Source of the DNA: Filimonas effusa
GTDB taxonomy: Bacteria; Bacteroidota; Bacteroidia; Chitinophagales; Chitinophagaceae
DNA: 64,000 nucleotides
Direction: 5' to 3'
Assembly: GCF_004118675.1 (NCBI RefSeq)
Contig: NZ_SDHZ01000002.1
Span: 372,001 to 436,000, forward strand
The notes beneath the pieces are model-generated. The model searched no databases, was not told the DNA's origin, and worked only from the letters and a program-made list of their open reading frames with translations. This document shows, one piece after another, positions 46,431 through 55,693 of the stretch; the first letter of the stretch is position 1; each line of letters begins with the position of its first letter. The position numbers and the translations under genes are program-made.

Positions 46431-47306
46431 ATGAAGTATTTGAAGAAGCTTACCGGGCTGCTGGCGTTTCTTGTTGTATTACTCACCATGCCCCTGGGCC
46501 ATGCGCTGATGATTGTAATGGAAAAAACACTGGGGCATACGCATGTGTTCACAGCTGCTTTTTTACTGGGTTTTGCCGGCCTGTTATTGTTGCTATGGGG
46601 TGCCAGGCTAAAAAAAGAAAACAGCGCCACCTTCGCCGGGTTATTTGCCGGTTTGTTCATATGGACCGGCTGGGTGGAATTTGGCTTCGTTTATTTTGCC
46701 CACCGCTATCATGTGGCTCCGCTGGTTGAAAACGGGGTGGTAGTAACCAAGCCGGAATATCTTATCATGCCTGCGTCTGCTGGTTTCCTCGTAGTAATAG
46801 TGTTGCACTATTTGTTCAGTACCCATACAGGCTGCCTGTTCTTCTGCTGGCTGCAAAAGCAGCTGCATATACCCGTACCAGTGCGCAAACAGCCTAAAGC
46901 CGGCAAAAACTTTTCCGTTATTACAGCAATGGAACTAATAGCCATCTTATGGACCTTTTACCTGCTCCTGCTATTTGTTTACGACCAGGCGTTTTTAGGC
47001 GACCGTCATGCCGTTACTTACCTCGTTGCATTTGGTTCGCTGTTATGGTCGGTATTGCTGATGCGCAACCTGGCGAGGATCAGGCAAATGGGCTATGCCA
47101 TCCGTTATGCTATACCAACAGTGATCATTTTCTGGAATTTCGTTGAGATCCTGGGGCGGTGGAATATCTTAAATGAGATATGGGTAAAACCTTATGAATA
47201 CTGGCTCGAAATGGTGTTGACGCTCGCGGTTTTTGTTGTATTGTTTGGCGTTTCGCTGTTAGAAAGGAAAAGAGTGGTGATAGCGGGCTTCCGAAGGCGG
47301 CTCTAA
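46431..47306 (+). CDS. Unknown polytopic membrane protein
   Basis: A membrane protein of 291 residues from ATG 46431 (MKYLKKLTGLLAFLVVLL); an upstream in-frame ATG at 46392 would add 13 residues. Seven or so hydrophobic segments can be seen, with GRWNILNEIWVKPYEYWLEM and WTGWVEFGFVYFAHRYHV as striking aromatic-rich stretches between them. Several conserved-looking His/Trp/Tyr residues in the second and sixth segments could bind metal or cofactor, but this is only a remark. I do not recognise the family. It stands alone, ended by a strong hairpin. Confidence 0.75.
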   Translation: MKYLKKLTGLLAFLVVLLTMPLGHALMIVMEKTLGHTHVFTAAFLLGFAGLLLLLWGARLKKENSATFAGLFAGLFIWTGWVEFGFVYFAHRYHVAPLVENGVVVTKPEYLIMPASAGFLVVIVLHYLFSTHTGCLFFCWLQKQLHIPVPVRKQPKAGKNFSVITAMELIAILWTFYLLLLFVYDQAFLGDRHAVTYLVAFGSLLWSVLLMRNLARIRQMGYAIRYAIPTVIIFWNFVEILGRWNILNEIWVKPYEYWLEMVLTLAVFVVLFGVSLLERKRVVIAGFRRRL

Positions 47307-47445
47307 GGCGGCTTATCGGCGGCTATATAAAGCGTTCTTTTTTGCTGATACTTTCCTGGTTTTGTGAATTTGAGGGGAATGAAAATACGAAAGAAAACGC
47401 GGCTTTCTGTTTAAAAAATGGGAGCCGTGCCGGGGCCGGGAATAA

Positions 47446-47482
47446 GAAGAGGCTGTATCTACTTAATCGATACAGCCTCTTC
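47446..47482 (+). terminator. Hairpin with GAGGCTGTATC core
   Basis: Perfect 14-base stem (47446-47459 with 47469-47482), 9-base loop, ending TCTTCAATATTTAT. It lies between the convergent membrane protein and ABC ATPase genes, and its arm is the clearest form of the recurring core. Confidence 0.8.
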
Positions 47483-47533
47483 AATATTTATCTATAGAGC
47501 TGAATATCAGTCTATTTCATCTTCAGTGTTTGA

Positions 47534-48217
47534 TTAGTTCAGGCGATCACTTTCTATCAATCCGTCACGAAGCCTTACGATACGTTTGGCATACGCAGCA
47601 ATATCTTCTTCGTGCGTTACCAGTACCACCGTATTACCTGCCTGCTGGATCTGACTGAACAGCTCCATCACTTCCACGGAAGTTTTGGAATCGAGGTTAC
47701 CGGTAGGTTCATCGGCAAGTAAAAGAGAGGGATTGTTCACCAGCGCCCTGGCAATAGCCACCCGTTGGATCTGACCACCGCTCAGCTCATTTGATTTATG
47801 GTGACTGCGTGTTTCCAGTCCCACCTGTTTAAGCGCTTCCATAGCGCGTTCCAGGCGTTCTTTTTTTCCAACGCCGGCATAAATAAGAGGCAAGGCCACA
47901 TTTTCTGCGGCGGTGAGCCTCGGCAGCAGGTTAAACTGCTGGAATACAAACCCTATTTCGCCATTACGTACGTTGGCAAGCTCATCGTCGGGCATTTTGC
48001 TCACATCTTTTCCATTCAACACATATTTTCCACCGGTGGGTGTATCGAGGCAGCCGAGGATATTCATGAGCGTACTTTTGCCGCTTCCGGATGGTCCCAT
48101 CAATGCTACGTACTCATTTTGGTGGATATCGAGCGATACCCCTTTAAGCACGGGAATCGCCTGGGTACCCATGTAATAATTTTTCAGAATCTGCTCCAGA
48201 TGGATAATGGAATTCAT
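47534..48217 (-). CDS. ABC transporter ATP-binding protein, MacB-like
   Basis: ABC ATPase of 227 residues in the MacB/LolD group. Walker A is [12 protein letters not shown] near residue 41, signature [20 protein letters not shown], Walker [17 protein letters not shown]-loop VTHEED. The Q-loop [24 protein letters not shown] is typical of MacB-like efflux ATPases. No permease gene is adjacent. It begins 29 bases after the gatC stop on the same strand, so the two are probably cotranscribed. Confidence 0.88.
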   Translation of the reverse strand: MNSIIHLEQILKNYYMGTQAIPVLKGVSLDIHQNEYVALMGPSGSGKSTLMNILGCLDTPTGGKYVLNGKDVSKMPDDELANVRNGEIGFVFQQFNLLPRLTAAENVALPLIYAGVGKKERLERAMEALKQVGLETRSHHKSNELSGGQIQRVAIARALVNNPSLLLADEPTGNLDSKTSVEVMELFSQIQQAGNTVVLVTHEEDIAAYAKRIVRLRDGLIESDRLN

Positions 48218-48246
48218 GGAATGAGCATATTTTAAATAATTATAAT

Positions 48247-48537
48247 TTATTTCTTTATCACCTTAGGCACCTGGAAGAAGCCATTTTGCTGCTCCGGTGC
48301 ATTTAACAGGGCCTGGTCTCTGCCTTCGCCTGCTGTAACCTTATCTTCGCGCCATACGTTAATAGCGTTACTCATATGTAACAAGGGTGGCACGCCAGTT
48401 GTATCTACCTCGTTCAGCTTATCAACGAAGGAGATCATACGCTGCAGGTCTGTTTTAATTTCTGCTCTTTCGGCCTCGTTAAACTGGAGCCTTGAAAGGT
48501 GTGCCAGCTGATCGAACACATTTTCTGTTATTTCCAT
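48247..48537 (-). CDS. gatC: Asp-tRNA(Asn)/Glu-tRNA(Gln) amidotransferase subunit C
   Basis: Small subunit of the GatCAB complex that amidates misacylated tRNAs, 96 residues from ATG 48537 ([19 protein letters not shown]). The family marks are [40 protein letters not shown] and the C-terminal [10 protein letters not shown], all visible. A longer frame to 48564 exists but does not fit the family. GatC wraps around GatA. gatA and gatB are not in the window. Located 29 bases upstream of the ABC ATPase gene. Confidence 0.93.
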   Translation of the reverse strand: MEITENVFDQLAHLSRLQFNEAERAEIKTDLQRMISFVDKLNEVDTTGVPPLLHMSNAINVWREDKVTAGEGRDQALLNAPEQQNGFFQVPKVIKK

Positions 48538-48654
48538 ATAAACAAAAATAGCAGAAAGCGCCATTCTTTTTACTAAAAATGGAACAGCGGTAAAAAGCGG
48601 TTTTTAGCGACAAAAAACGATCTTTATATTTTATAATAATGCTCAAACCTTGGA

Positions 48655-50034
48655 ATGAAGTCGGACACCCATAACATTTACATAGTAGAGGATGATGAAT
48701 TTTACGGCTCCATGCTGGAACACTACCTGTCATTAAACCCTGACTACCAGGTAAAGCGATTTAGTTCTGCCGCCGGTTTTCTCAAAAGTATTCATGAGAA
48801 GCCTGATGTGGTGACGCTGGACTATTCTTTACCCGACAGTACAGGCGATAAGTTATTGCAGCAGATCACGGAGGTAAGCCCTGATACGCGTGTGATCATG
48901 ATATCGGGACAAAACGATATACAGGTGGCGGTAGACCTGATGAAGAAGGGCGCCTTTGCCTATATCGTCAAAAATGAGGAAACGAAAGACCGGTTATGGA
49001 TGGTGCTGGAAACGCTGAGTTCACATTTTGCAATGCAGCAAAAGATAAAATCATTGCAGCATGAGGTGGCTAAGAAATACAATTTCAAGTCGATCATAGG
49101 CAACAGTGCAGCTATCCGTAAGGTTTTTGATCTTATCGAGAAAGCCAGCAACACCAATATAACGGTAAGTATAACGGGAGAAACGGGCACAGGTAAAGAG
49201 CTGGCGGCAAAATCCATTCACTTTAACTCGGCGCGAAAGGACAAGCCTTTTGTAGCGGTAAATATTGCGGCGATACCACGTGACCTGATTGAATCGGAGT
49301 TGTTTGGCCATGAAAAGGGATCATTCACCGGAGCAGTGGCGCGGCGGATCGGTAAGTTCGAGGAGGCCCATAAAGGCACCTTATTCCTCGATGAAATTGG
49401 CGAGCTGGATTTTAACCTGCAGGCCAAGCTGCTGCGGGTATTGCAGGAAAAAGAGTTATCGCGTATAGGCACCAACGAGGTTGTGGCGATCGATGTTCGC
49501 ATTATCGTTGCCACGCATAAGAACCTGGCGCTGGAAGTTAAAAAAGGCAATTTCCGGGAAGACCTGTATTACCGGTTACTGGGGTTACCGGTGCATCTGC
49601 CTCCTTTAAGAGAACGCGACAGCGATGTACTGCTTATTGCGCGTCATTTTATAGAAGCTTTCTGTAAAGAGAACGGGCTTCCCGACAAGCAATTATCGGT
49701 AGAGGCAAAGAAGCTGCTGTTACAGCATCCTTATCCGGGTAATATCCGTCAGTTAAAGTCGATGGTAGAGTTGGCATGTGTCTTAAGTAATTCTAATGAA
49801 ATTCTTCCGGAACATATAGAAGAAATACAAATGCCGGATGGTGTTAACGTTCCCGATGAAGGTCAGTTAACCTTAAAGCAGCATAATACACGTATCATAC
49901 AACAATGTCTTGATGCTAATAATTTTGATGTTCTAAAAGTTGCACGTATATTAGACATTGGCAAATCTACCATCTATCGTATGATCAATAACGGAGAGCT
50001 GATCCTTTATAAGAATACGGCTAAAGTAAATTAG
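48655..50034 (+). CDS. Sigma-54-type response regulator
   Basis: NtrC-like regulator of 459 residues. The receiver domain (1-120) has the phosphate-accepting Asp56 (VTLDYSLPDS). The AAA+ domain has Walker A GETGTGKE (175-182), Walker B LFLDEIGE and the sigma-54 contact loop as GSFTGA (222-227) where most members have GAFTGA. The C-terminal Fis-type helix-turn-helix is VLKVARILDIGKSTIYRMI. It is 4 bases from the frame of the histidine kinase gene downstream and forms a phosphorelay operon with it and an Hpt protein. It should activate sigma-54 promoters. Confidence 0.94.
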   Translation: MKSDTHNIYIVEDDEFYGSMLEHYLSLNPDYQVKRFSSAAGFLKSIHEKPDVVTLDYSLPDSTGDKLLQQITEVSPDTRVIMISGQNDIQVAVDLMKKGAFAYIVKNEETKDRLWMVLETLSSHFAMQQKIKSLQHEVAKKYNFKSIIGNSAAIRKVFDLIEKASNTNITVSITGETGTGKELAAKSIHFNSARKDKPFVAVNIAAIPRDLIESELFGHEKGSFTGAVARRIGKFEEAHKGTLFLDEIGELDFNLQAKLLRVLQEKELSRIGTNEVVAIDVRIIVATHKNLALEVKKGNFREDLYYRLLGLPVHLPPLRERDSDVLLIARHFIEAFCKENGLPDKQLSVEAKKLLLQHPYPGNIRQLKSMVELACVLSNSNEILPEHIEEIQMPDGVNVPDEGQLTLKQHNTRIIQQCLDANNFDVLKVARILDIGKSTIYRMINNGELILYKNTAKVN

Positions 50035-50061
50035 GCCTTGTTCCCTTTGAAAGCCATCCAT

Positions 50062-50091
50062 TTGACAGAGGCGAGCGAAACAGCATATTTG
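50062..50091 (+). promoter_or_regulatory. Possible internal promoter of the kinase gene
   Basis: TTG at 50062-50064, 19 bases, then CATATTTG at 50084-50091, one base off the -7 consensus. It falls between the regulator stop and the ATG at 50119, so kinase and Hpt could also be made separately. Confidence 0.45.
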
Positions 50092-50118
50092 GAATTCAAA
50101 TCCTATGGCATTTTTTTT

Positions 50119-52608
50119 ATGAATATCAACCTGCAGCAACAATTAAAAATCCTACTCAGCAGTAGTCTTAATATCAAGCTGGCATCGACGGGACTAAATT
50201 GTTCGGAGGAAGGCAACCCTGTTTCGTTTATGGCGAGTAAATCGTCCAATACCACGGAGGCAGGTTATCAGATGGAGCCCGAAGTGCGTATGTGGCTGAA
50301 CATGCTGATATCGAGCATGCCCAAAGCAACACTTATTACAGACAGTGGCCGTTTTATACAACTTACCAACCAGCAGTTCTGTGATATCTTTCATCTATCA
50401 AAAACGCCGGAGCAACTGACAGGCTACAATACAGCAGATCTTGTAAACGATATTGCCGGCAATATTCACGACATACTGGGCTTTACCAGTAAAACGCTGG
50501 AGATCTATAATAACCGCCAGCCACTGGATAACGATGAAATTCATTTAAAAGACGGCCGCATTATTATGCGTGATCACAGGCCCCTATATCTTAAGGAGCA
50601 GTTCATTGGTCACTTATGGACATTTTCTGATGAAACCGAACGCATAAGAGGAGCCGACAGCATCAACAAACAACGTAATTTCTACGAGACCATCCTCGAT
50701 AATATACCTGCAGACATAGCGGTGTTTTCATCTGATCACCGTTATCGTTTTGTAAATCCTGTAGGTGTTAAAGACCCTGTACTGCGCAAATGGCTGATAG
50801 GTAAAACGGATGCCGACTATTGTGTATTCCGCAACAAAAGCATGTCTATTGCCGAGGGCAGGCGGGCGCTTTTCAACCAGGTTGTTTCTACCGGAAAAGA
50901 GTATACCTGGGAAGAAAAGGTCGTTAACCGCAACAACGAAGACGAGTATCATTTACGGAAAATGAGTCCTGTATTCAATGAAGCCGGGGAGCTTGACATG
51001 CTCATCGGTTACGGGATAGACGTTACTGAACTCAAAAATATAGAACGCCAGGTGCAGCTGAGTGAAAAGAAGTATAAAGACCTTTTCAACTACAGCCAGG
51101 CAATTATATGTACGCATGACCTGGAAGGCAATTTACTGGAGGTTAACCCGATGCTTTGCCAGATGCTCGAAAAAAGCGAATCGGACCTGACGGGCAAAAA
51201 TCTGCGCCAGTTTTTACCGGAGCAGGACCAGGGCATTTTCGACGATACCTATTTGCCTACCATTCAAAATAACAACAGGGCCAAAGGCCTGTTCCGCGTG
51301 ATATCGGGCTCCGGGCGCAGCGTGTACCTGTTATACCAGAACTATAAAATGGTACCGGACAACCCTGATCAACAGCCCTATGTCATTGCATTTGCACAGG
51401 ATGTAACCGACCGGATCAAAGCCGAAAAGCAACTGAAGGAAGCAAAAAAGTTAACAGAAGAAACGGCTAAGATCAAAGAGAAGTTTTTGGCGAACATGAG
51501 CCACGAAATCAGCAGTCCTATGCGCAGCATACAGGAGCTGGCCGGGGATATGCTGGTTGACGCTTCGTTAACGCAGGACCAGTTTCAATCGTTACAAAGT
51601 ATTCACCGCTGGTCGGAACACATTCTGACAATCGTCAGCGACATACTTGACCTGGAGCAGGCTACCGAAGGCAACCTGGAACTGGAGGAAGTTAATTTCG
51701 ACCTGGTAAAAGTAATCCAGTCTGCCATTGCGCCTTACCGTGAAATAGCAGCTTCCAAAAAGCTGGAACTTGTTTTCGACAATCACCTTACTTCGAGTTA
51801 CAAGGTAGTGGGCGACCCGGCAAGGCTTACGCAGGTTGCAGATAATTTACTGAGCAACGCTATTAAGTTCACCCATACGGGGATCATTATCATAAGAGCC
51901 GACATAGAGAAGGAGACACCTAAAGCAGTGACGCTGCATTTATCGGTCAAGGATACAGGCATAGGCATAGCGGAAGATAAGCTGATAAAGATCTTTCAGC
52001 CTTTTGCACAGGCACATGAAAGCACCGACCGTAAATACCGCGGAACCGGGCTGGGACTAACACTTACCAAAAAACTGGTAGGCTTGCAACATGGCAGTAT
52101 ATGGGTTGAAAGCCAGCCACGAAAAGGCAGCACCTTTCATGTACAGATCACCTACCAGAAGCCGCTGGCTCCGGGCATACATAAGCCGGTTGCCATAACA
52201 AACAACACACCGGGCAACCTGGGAAAGCTGAAGATCCTGCTGGCAGAAGACAGCGAAATAAGCCAGCTGCTGGCACGCAGCGTATTGCAATACTGGGGAT
52301 TTGAATCAAAGACCGCCTCCAATGGCGAAGAGGTCATCCAAATGCTGGAACAGGAAGATTTCGACCTGATATTAATGGATATACAAATGCCTAGGAAAAA
52401 TGGCGTTGAGGCAACTATGGAGATCCGTAATATGAGCAATGAGCGTAAGCGTAATGTCCCGATCATTGCACTTACCGCTACAAGTATGAAGGGCGAAGAA
52501 CAAAAATTCCTGTCCTCCGGCATGAATGATTATATTACTAAACCATTTAAGGAACAAGAATTGTATAATGTGATAAGCCGGGTGTACTATAGTGTTATCC
52601 GGGATTAA
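50119..52608 (+). CDS. Hybrid sensor histidine kinase, cytosolic
   Basis: Hybrid kinase of 829 residues from ATG 50119 (MNINLQQQLKILL); the frame is open to ATG 50038. There is no signal peptide or membrane segment, so it senses something inside the cell. Domains in order: three PAS-like domains (about 55-175, 185-305, 315-435), HisKA with the phosphate-accepting His462 (NMSHEISSPM), HATPase (NLLSNAIKFTH, DTGIGI, GTGLGL), and a receiver with Asp754 (ILMDIQMP). The receiver would pass phosphate to the Hpt protein encoded 10 bases downstream and then to the regulator upstream. Confidence 0.92.
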   Translation: MNINLQQQLKILLSSSLNIKLASTGLNCSEEGNPVSFMASKSSNTTEAGYQMEPEVRMWLNMLISSMPKATLITDSGRFIQLTNQQFCDIFHLSKTPEQLTGYNTADLVNDIAGNIHDILGFTSKTLEIYNNRQPLDNDEIHLKDGRIIMRDHRPLYLKEQFIGHLWTFSDETERIRGADSINKQRNFYETILDNIPADIAVFSSDHRYRFVNPVGVKDPVLRKWLIGKTDADYCVFRNKSMSIAEGRRALFNQVVSTGKEYTWEEKVVNRNNEDEYHLRKMSPVFNEAGELDMLIGYGIDVTELKNIERQVQLSEKKYKDLFNYSQAIICTHDLEGNLLEVNPMLCQMLEKSESDLTGKNLRQFLPEQDQGIFDDTYLPTIQNNNRAKGLFRVISGSGRSVYLLYQNYKMVPDNPDQQPYVIAFAQDVTDRIKAEKQLKEAKKLTEETAKIKEKFLANMSHEISSPMRSIQELAGDMLVDASLTQDQFQSLQSIHRWSEHILTIVSDILDLEQATEGNLELEEVNFDLVKVIQSAIAPYREIAASKKLELVFDNHLTSSYKVVGDPARLTQVADNLLSNAIKFTHTGIIIIRADIEKETPKAVTLHLSVKDTGIGIAEDKLIKIFQPFAQAHESTDRKYRGTGLGLTLTKKLVGLQHGSIWVESQPRKGSTFHVQITYQKPLAPGIHKPVAITNNTPGNLGKLKILLAEDSEISQLLARSVLQYWGFESKTASNGEEVIQMLEQEDFDLILMDIQMPRKNGVEATMEIRNMSNERKRNVPIIALTATSMKGEEQKFLSSGMNDYITKPFKEQELYNVISRVYYSVIRD

Positions 52609-52617
52609 TCATCGACT

Positions 52618-52977
52618 ATGAGTGAGCAGAAGTTATATGATCTTACACTGGTGAACCAGGTGGCAAAAGGAAATGCCGTGTTCATCAAAAAGCTATGCGC
52701 CGCGTTTGTTACAGGCTCAAGGGAAGCTATGGATGAAATGAGCCATGCCATTGCAGCAGCAAACTGGCCCGAAGTAGGCCGCCTGGCGCATAAGGTAAAG
52801 TCTACCATCGACACGATGAATATTGTTGAAGCCAAAGTGCTGATAAGGGAAATAGAAGCGCTGGCAATACAGCAGCAGTCGCTGGAACAGGTGCCTGCAT
52901 TATTAAGCAGGTTACAGGAAATGATCAACGCCGTATCGGCGCAATTAAACGCAGATTTTGATCTGAAGTTGCATTAG
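52618..52977 (+). CDS. Hpt phosphotransfer protein
   Basis: Stand-alone histidine phosphotransfer protein of 119 residues. The phosphate-accepting histidine is His58 in RLAHKVKSTIDTM, the normal AHxLK-like motif (here AHKVK), in a four-helix bundle. It starts 10 bases after the hybrid kinase stop and closes the operon regulator-kinase-Hpt, giving a complete His-Asp-His-Asp relay in three adjacent genes. A perfect hairpin terminator follows. The kinase receiver and the NtrC-like regulator are its natural partners. Confidence 0.9.
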   Translation: MSEQKLYDLTLVNQVAKGNAVFIKKLCAAFVTGSREAMDEMSHAIAAANWPEVGRLAHKVKSTIDTMNIVEAKVLIREIEALAIQQQSLEQVPALLSRLQEMINAVSAQLNADFDLKLH

Positions 52978-52987
52978 AGCATATATA

Positions 52988-53032
52988 TATAAACAGGAAA
53001 GCCGCCCGAAATGAGCGGCTTTCCTGTTTATA
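52988..53032. terminator. Bidirectional terminator between hpt and dsbD
   Basis: A perfect 18-base inverted repeat (52988-53005 with 53015-53032) with a 9-base loop; both strands end in TTTATA. It separates two convergent genes. Confidence 0.9.
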
Positions 53033-53066
53033 TTACTTACTGCATCAAAGAATACTGCTGTTGCTT

Positions 53067-55061
53067 CTATTTGCCTGATCTTTTGGCGAATTCTGCTTTC
53101 ACTTTTTCAAGATGCGCAACAAAGTCTTTGGCAGTACCTTCATAACCATATTTATAGGTGCTGAGCGGTTCTTCTTTTAAATCGAGGAACATATACAGCG
53201 GCTGGGCATTGAAACCAAATTTCGTGATTTCATAGTCCAGGTTTCTATCACCTACATTGGTTATTTTCTTACCGTCTTTGTTGGTATACTTTTCTTCGTC
53301 TGGCAGTTCTACGGCATAGTGATCAACATAGAGGCTTATTAAAACGAAGTCTTCCTTCATTATTTTAAGCACTTCCGGATCGGACCATATGGAGTTTTCC
53401 ATTTTACGGCAGTTAGCGCAGGAATGTCCTGTAAAGTCGAGCATTACAGGTTTATTCAACGCCCTTGCCGCTTCAAGTCCTTCCTGCAGATCAAAATAAG
53501 CTACGAGTCCGTAAGGCACATGCAGCTCATTCACCAGCTTCTGCGGCGGTTTAGCCGCTGAAGTAGCTGCTCCGGCACTATGGCTGCCTCCACCCGATCC
53601 TATTTTATACTGCAGTTGATTCAGATCGAAGTCCTGCGTAGTGGCAGGAGGCAGGATACCGCTCATTGCTTTCAGCGGAGCGCCCCACATACCGGGAACC
53701 AGGTACATCGCAAATGCAAAAGAGCTGATAGCGAGGAAAAGGCGTGGTACGCTTACATGAGGCATAGGGCTGTCGTGGGAGAAAGAGATCTTACCCAGCA
53801 GGTACATACCTAACAATACCGCCAATACGATCCAGAGGGCCAGGTAAACCTCCCTGTCGAGCAGGTGCCAGCCCTGGATGAGGTCGGCATTGGAAAGAAA
53901 TTTCAGACCCAGCGCCAGTTCAATAAAGCCGAATACAATTTTCACGCTGTTAAGCCAGCCACCGCTTCTTGGCAGCGATTTGAGCATAGAAGGGAAAAGC
54001 GCGAACAGCGTAAACGGCATTGCCAAACCAATACTGAAGCCCAGCATACCAAGTATGGGCGCCAGTCCTATACCTTCTTTACTGGTTTGTGCCAGCAGCG
54101 ACCCAACAAAGGGACCGGTACAGGAGAACGATACTATCACCAGCGTAAGCGCCATAAAGAAAGTGCCAATAAGGCCTCCCTTGCCGGCTTTGGCATCTGC
54201 CTTAGTGGCCCAGCTGCTGGGCAGGGTCAATTCAAAAGCGCCAAAGAACGAAATGGCAAAGACTATAAAAATAGCAAAGAACAGCAGGTTTGCTGTAAGG
54301 CTGGTTGAGATCTTATACAGAATATCCTGCCCGAATAACATGATCAGGATAAGCGTAGGAATAGTATAGATAAGGATAATAGACAGGGAATAAGTGGTAG
54401 CGCTGCGAATGGCGGCACCCCTGTTTTCACTTTTCTTCAGGAAGAAGCTAACAGTAACCGGAAGCAGCGGGAATACGCAGGGAGTGATAACCGCCGCAAG
54501 TCCTGCCAGCAGGCTCAGCAGAAAAGTGGTAAGCACTCCTCTCCCTTCGTCGCCGGTAGCAGCGGCACCCGCAGATGCTGCAGGAGCAGCAGGTAATACT
54601 TTTACAGAGAACGATTCACTGCCACTGGGAAATTCTTCGCCCTTGCGCGCCAGCCAGTCGAACGTGCCCCTGATAACAGCCGTATCTGTTGCTGCTACAT
54701 GCAGCGGATATTGAAAGGTGACGCTATCGGTAAAGAAATGAAGCTCGGCTTCAAGTCCGGCATCTTTCACTACCTGCTGCTGCCCCTTCTCCACAGGCAC
54801 GTCGCCTGAACGCACATACCTGGCAGTTTTAACAGAGTCGAAATGAATAGCGGAAACGAAGGCGTCGTCTTCGCTTTGTTTTTTAACGGAAAAAAGCTGG
54901 GTGCCTTTTTCTGCGATAGCCTTAACTGAGAGGGTTACCAGGCTATCGTTTGTGCGTTCGGCAGTAAAAGAAAACTGCACAGGCGCTTTATCCTGTGCAG
55001 CCGTCCTATTTAACATACCAACCGCAGCCAATAATACTACGATCGTTATTATTCTTTTCAT
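53067..55061 (-). CDS. dsbD: Thiol:disulfide interchange protein DsbD
   Basis: Inner-membrane protein of 664 residues that carries reducing power from cytosolic thioredoxin to the periplasm. A signal peptide (residues 1-22, ending RTAAQ) leads to an N-terminal beta-rich domain, then an eight-helix core with the two redox cysteines TPCVFPLLPV and FSCTGPFVG, then a thioredoxin-like domain with CxxC as CANC (GHSCANCRKMENSIW). The periplasmic N-terminal domain lacks an obvious redox cysteine pair, which the separate gene just upstream carries. The two genes are 20 bases apart on the same strand. Confidence 0.92.
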   Translation of the reverse strand: MKRIITIVVLLAAVGMLNRTAAQDKAPVQFSFTAERTNDSLVTLSVKAIAEKGTQLFSVKKQSEDDAFVSAIHFDSVKTARYVRSGDVPVEKGQQQVVKDAGLEAELHFFTDSVTFQYPLHVAATDTAVIRGTFDWLARKGEEFPSGSESFSVKVLPAAPAASAGAAATGDEGRGVLTTFLLSLLAGLAAVITPCVFPLLPVTVSFFLKKSENRGAAIRSATTYSLSIILIYTIPTLILIMLFGQDILYKISTSLTANLLFFAIFIVFAISFFGAFELTLPSSWATKADAKAGKGGLIGTFFMALTLVIVSFSCTGPFVGSLLAQTSKEGIGLAPILGMLGFSIGLAMPFTLFALFPSMLKSLPRSGGWLNSVKIVFGFIELALGLKFLSNADLIQGWHLLDREVYLALWIVLAVLLGMYLLGKISFSHDSPMPHVSVPRLFLAISSFAFAMYLVPGMWGAPLKAMSGILPPATTQDFDLNQLQYKIGSGGGSHSAGAATSAAKPPQKLVNELHVPYGLVAYFDLQEGLEAARALNKPVMLDFTGHSCANCRKMENSIWSDPEVLKIMKEDFVLISLYVDHYAVELPDEEKYTNKDGKKITNVGDRNLDYEITKFGFNAQPLYMFLDLKEEPLSTYKYGYEGTAKDFVAHLEKVKAEFAKRSGK

Positions 55062-55081
55062 TGTTGAGGGCTACGAACTAA

Positions 55082-55537
55082 TTACAGTAACTTGATATCA
55101 AATGATTTAGTAGTAGGAGGTAAACACTGGCTATCATCGCATACCATATATTCTACAGTACCGGTGATATTGGTTTTTACTTTTCCTTTCAAGGTAATGG
55201 TTTGAACGAAGTCTACTTTTTCGCTGAAGTATTTTACATCAACGCCAAAGTTTTCATCGTGGTCTACCTTAAGCGTACCCACTTCTTTGGGAGAACCTGT
55301 AACTGTTACCAGCGGGTTCTTTTTGAAAGTGATCTTGGTTGGAATAGGACCTCCGTCTGGTGTAGACTGTGAATACAGGTGCCATGGTTTGGCAAAGACA
55401 GCACTGATCACCACTTCGTAAGTATTTCCTGTTTTCTTTTTAGCGGTAAAGGTCCATTTAACCGGATCTTTTACCTGCGCGTGTACGGTAGCTGAAACTG
55501 TCAACAGCAACGCCAATAACCAGACTAGTTTTTTCAT
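55082..55537 (-). CDS. Secreted DsbD alpha-like domain protein
   Basis: Exported protein of 151 residues from ATG 55537 (MKKLVWLLALLLTVSATVHAQ, a signal peptide). The rest matches the N-terminal domain of DsbD, with the redox cysteine pair C-x5-C in MVCDDSQCLPPTTKSF near the C-terminus. It probably works as the periplasmic electron acceptor of the DsbD core encoded 20 bases downstream, a domain that E. coli carries inside DsbD itself. A minus-strand TAACTTTG box lies at 55657-55664. Confidence 0.88.
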   Translation of the reverse strand: MKKLVWLLALLLTVSATVHAQVKDPVKWTFTAKKKTGNTYEVVISAVFAKPWHLYSQSTPDGGPIPTKITFKKNPLVTVTGSPKEVGTLKVDHDENFGVDVKYFSEKVDFVQTITLKGKVKTNITGTVEYMVCDDSQCLPPTTKSFDIKLL

Positions 55538-55656
55538 TGTAAATCGTTTGATTCTAGATATAGATCTTTCTCTCTTTATAAGACGCACAAAAACGATGAA
55601 CGACCTATATCGTATATGTTAATTTAATCCCAAAAGCCAAAACTGATTGGGGAAAG

Positions 55657-55686
55657 CAAAGTTACGGAATAGATAGAAGATAGCAG
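55657..55686 (-). promoter_or_regulatory. Promoter of the dsbD operon
   Basis: TAACTTTG (55657-55664 on the minus strand) fits TAnnTTTG; CTG stands at the -33 place with 19-base spacing. The leader to ATG 55537 would be about 115 bases. It overlaps the end of the DUF6427 gene region's downstream gap. Confidence 0.5.
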
Positions 55687-55693
55687 ACAGCGC

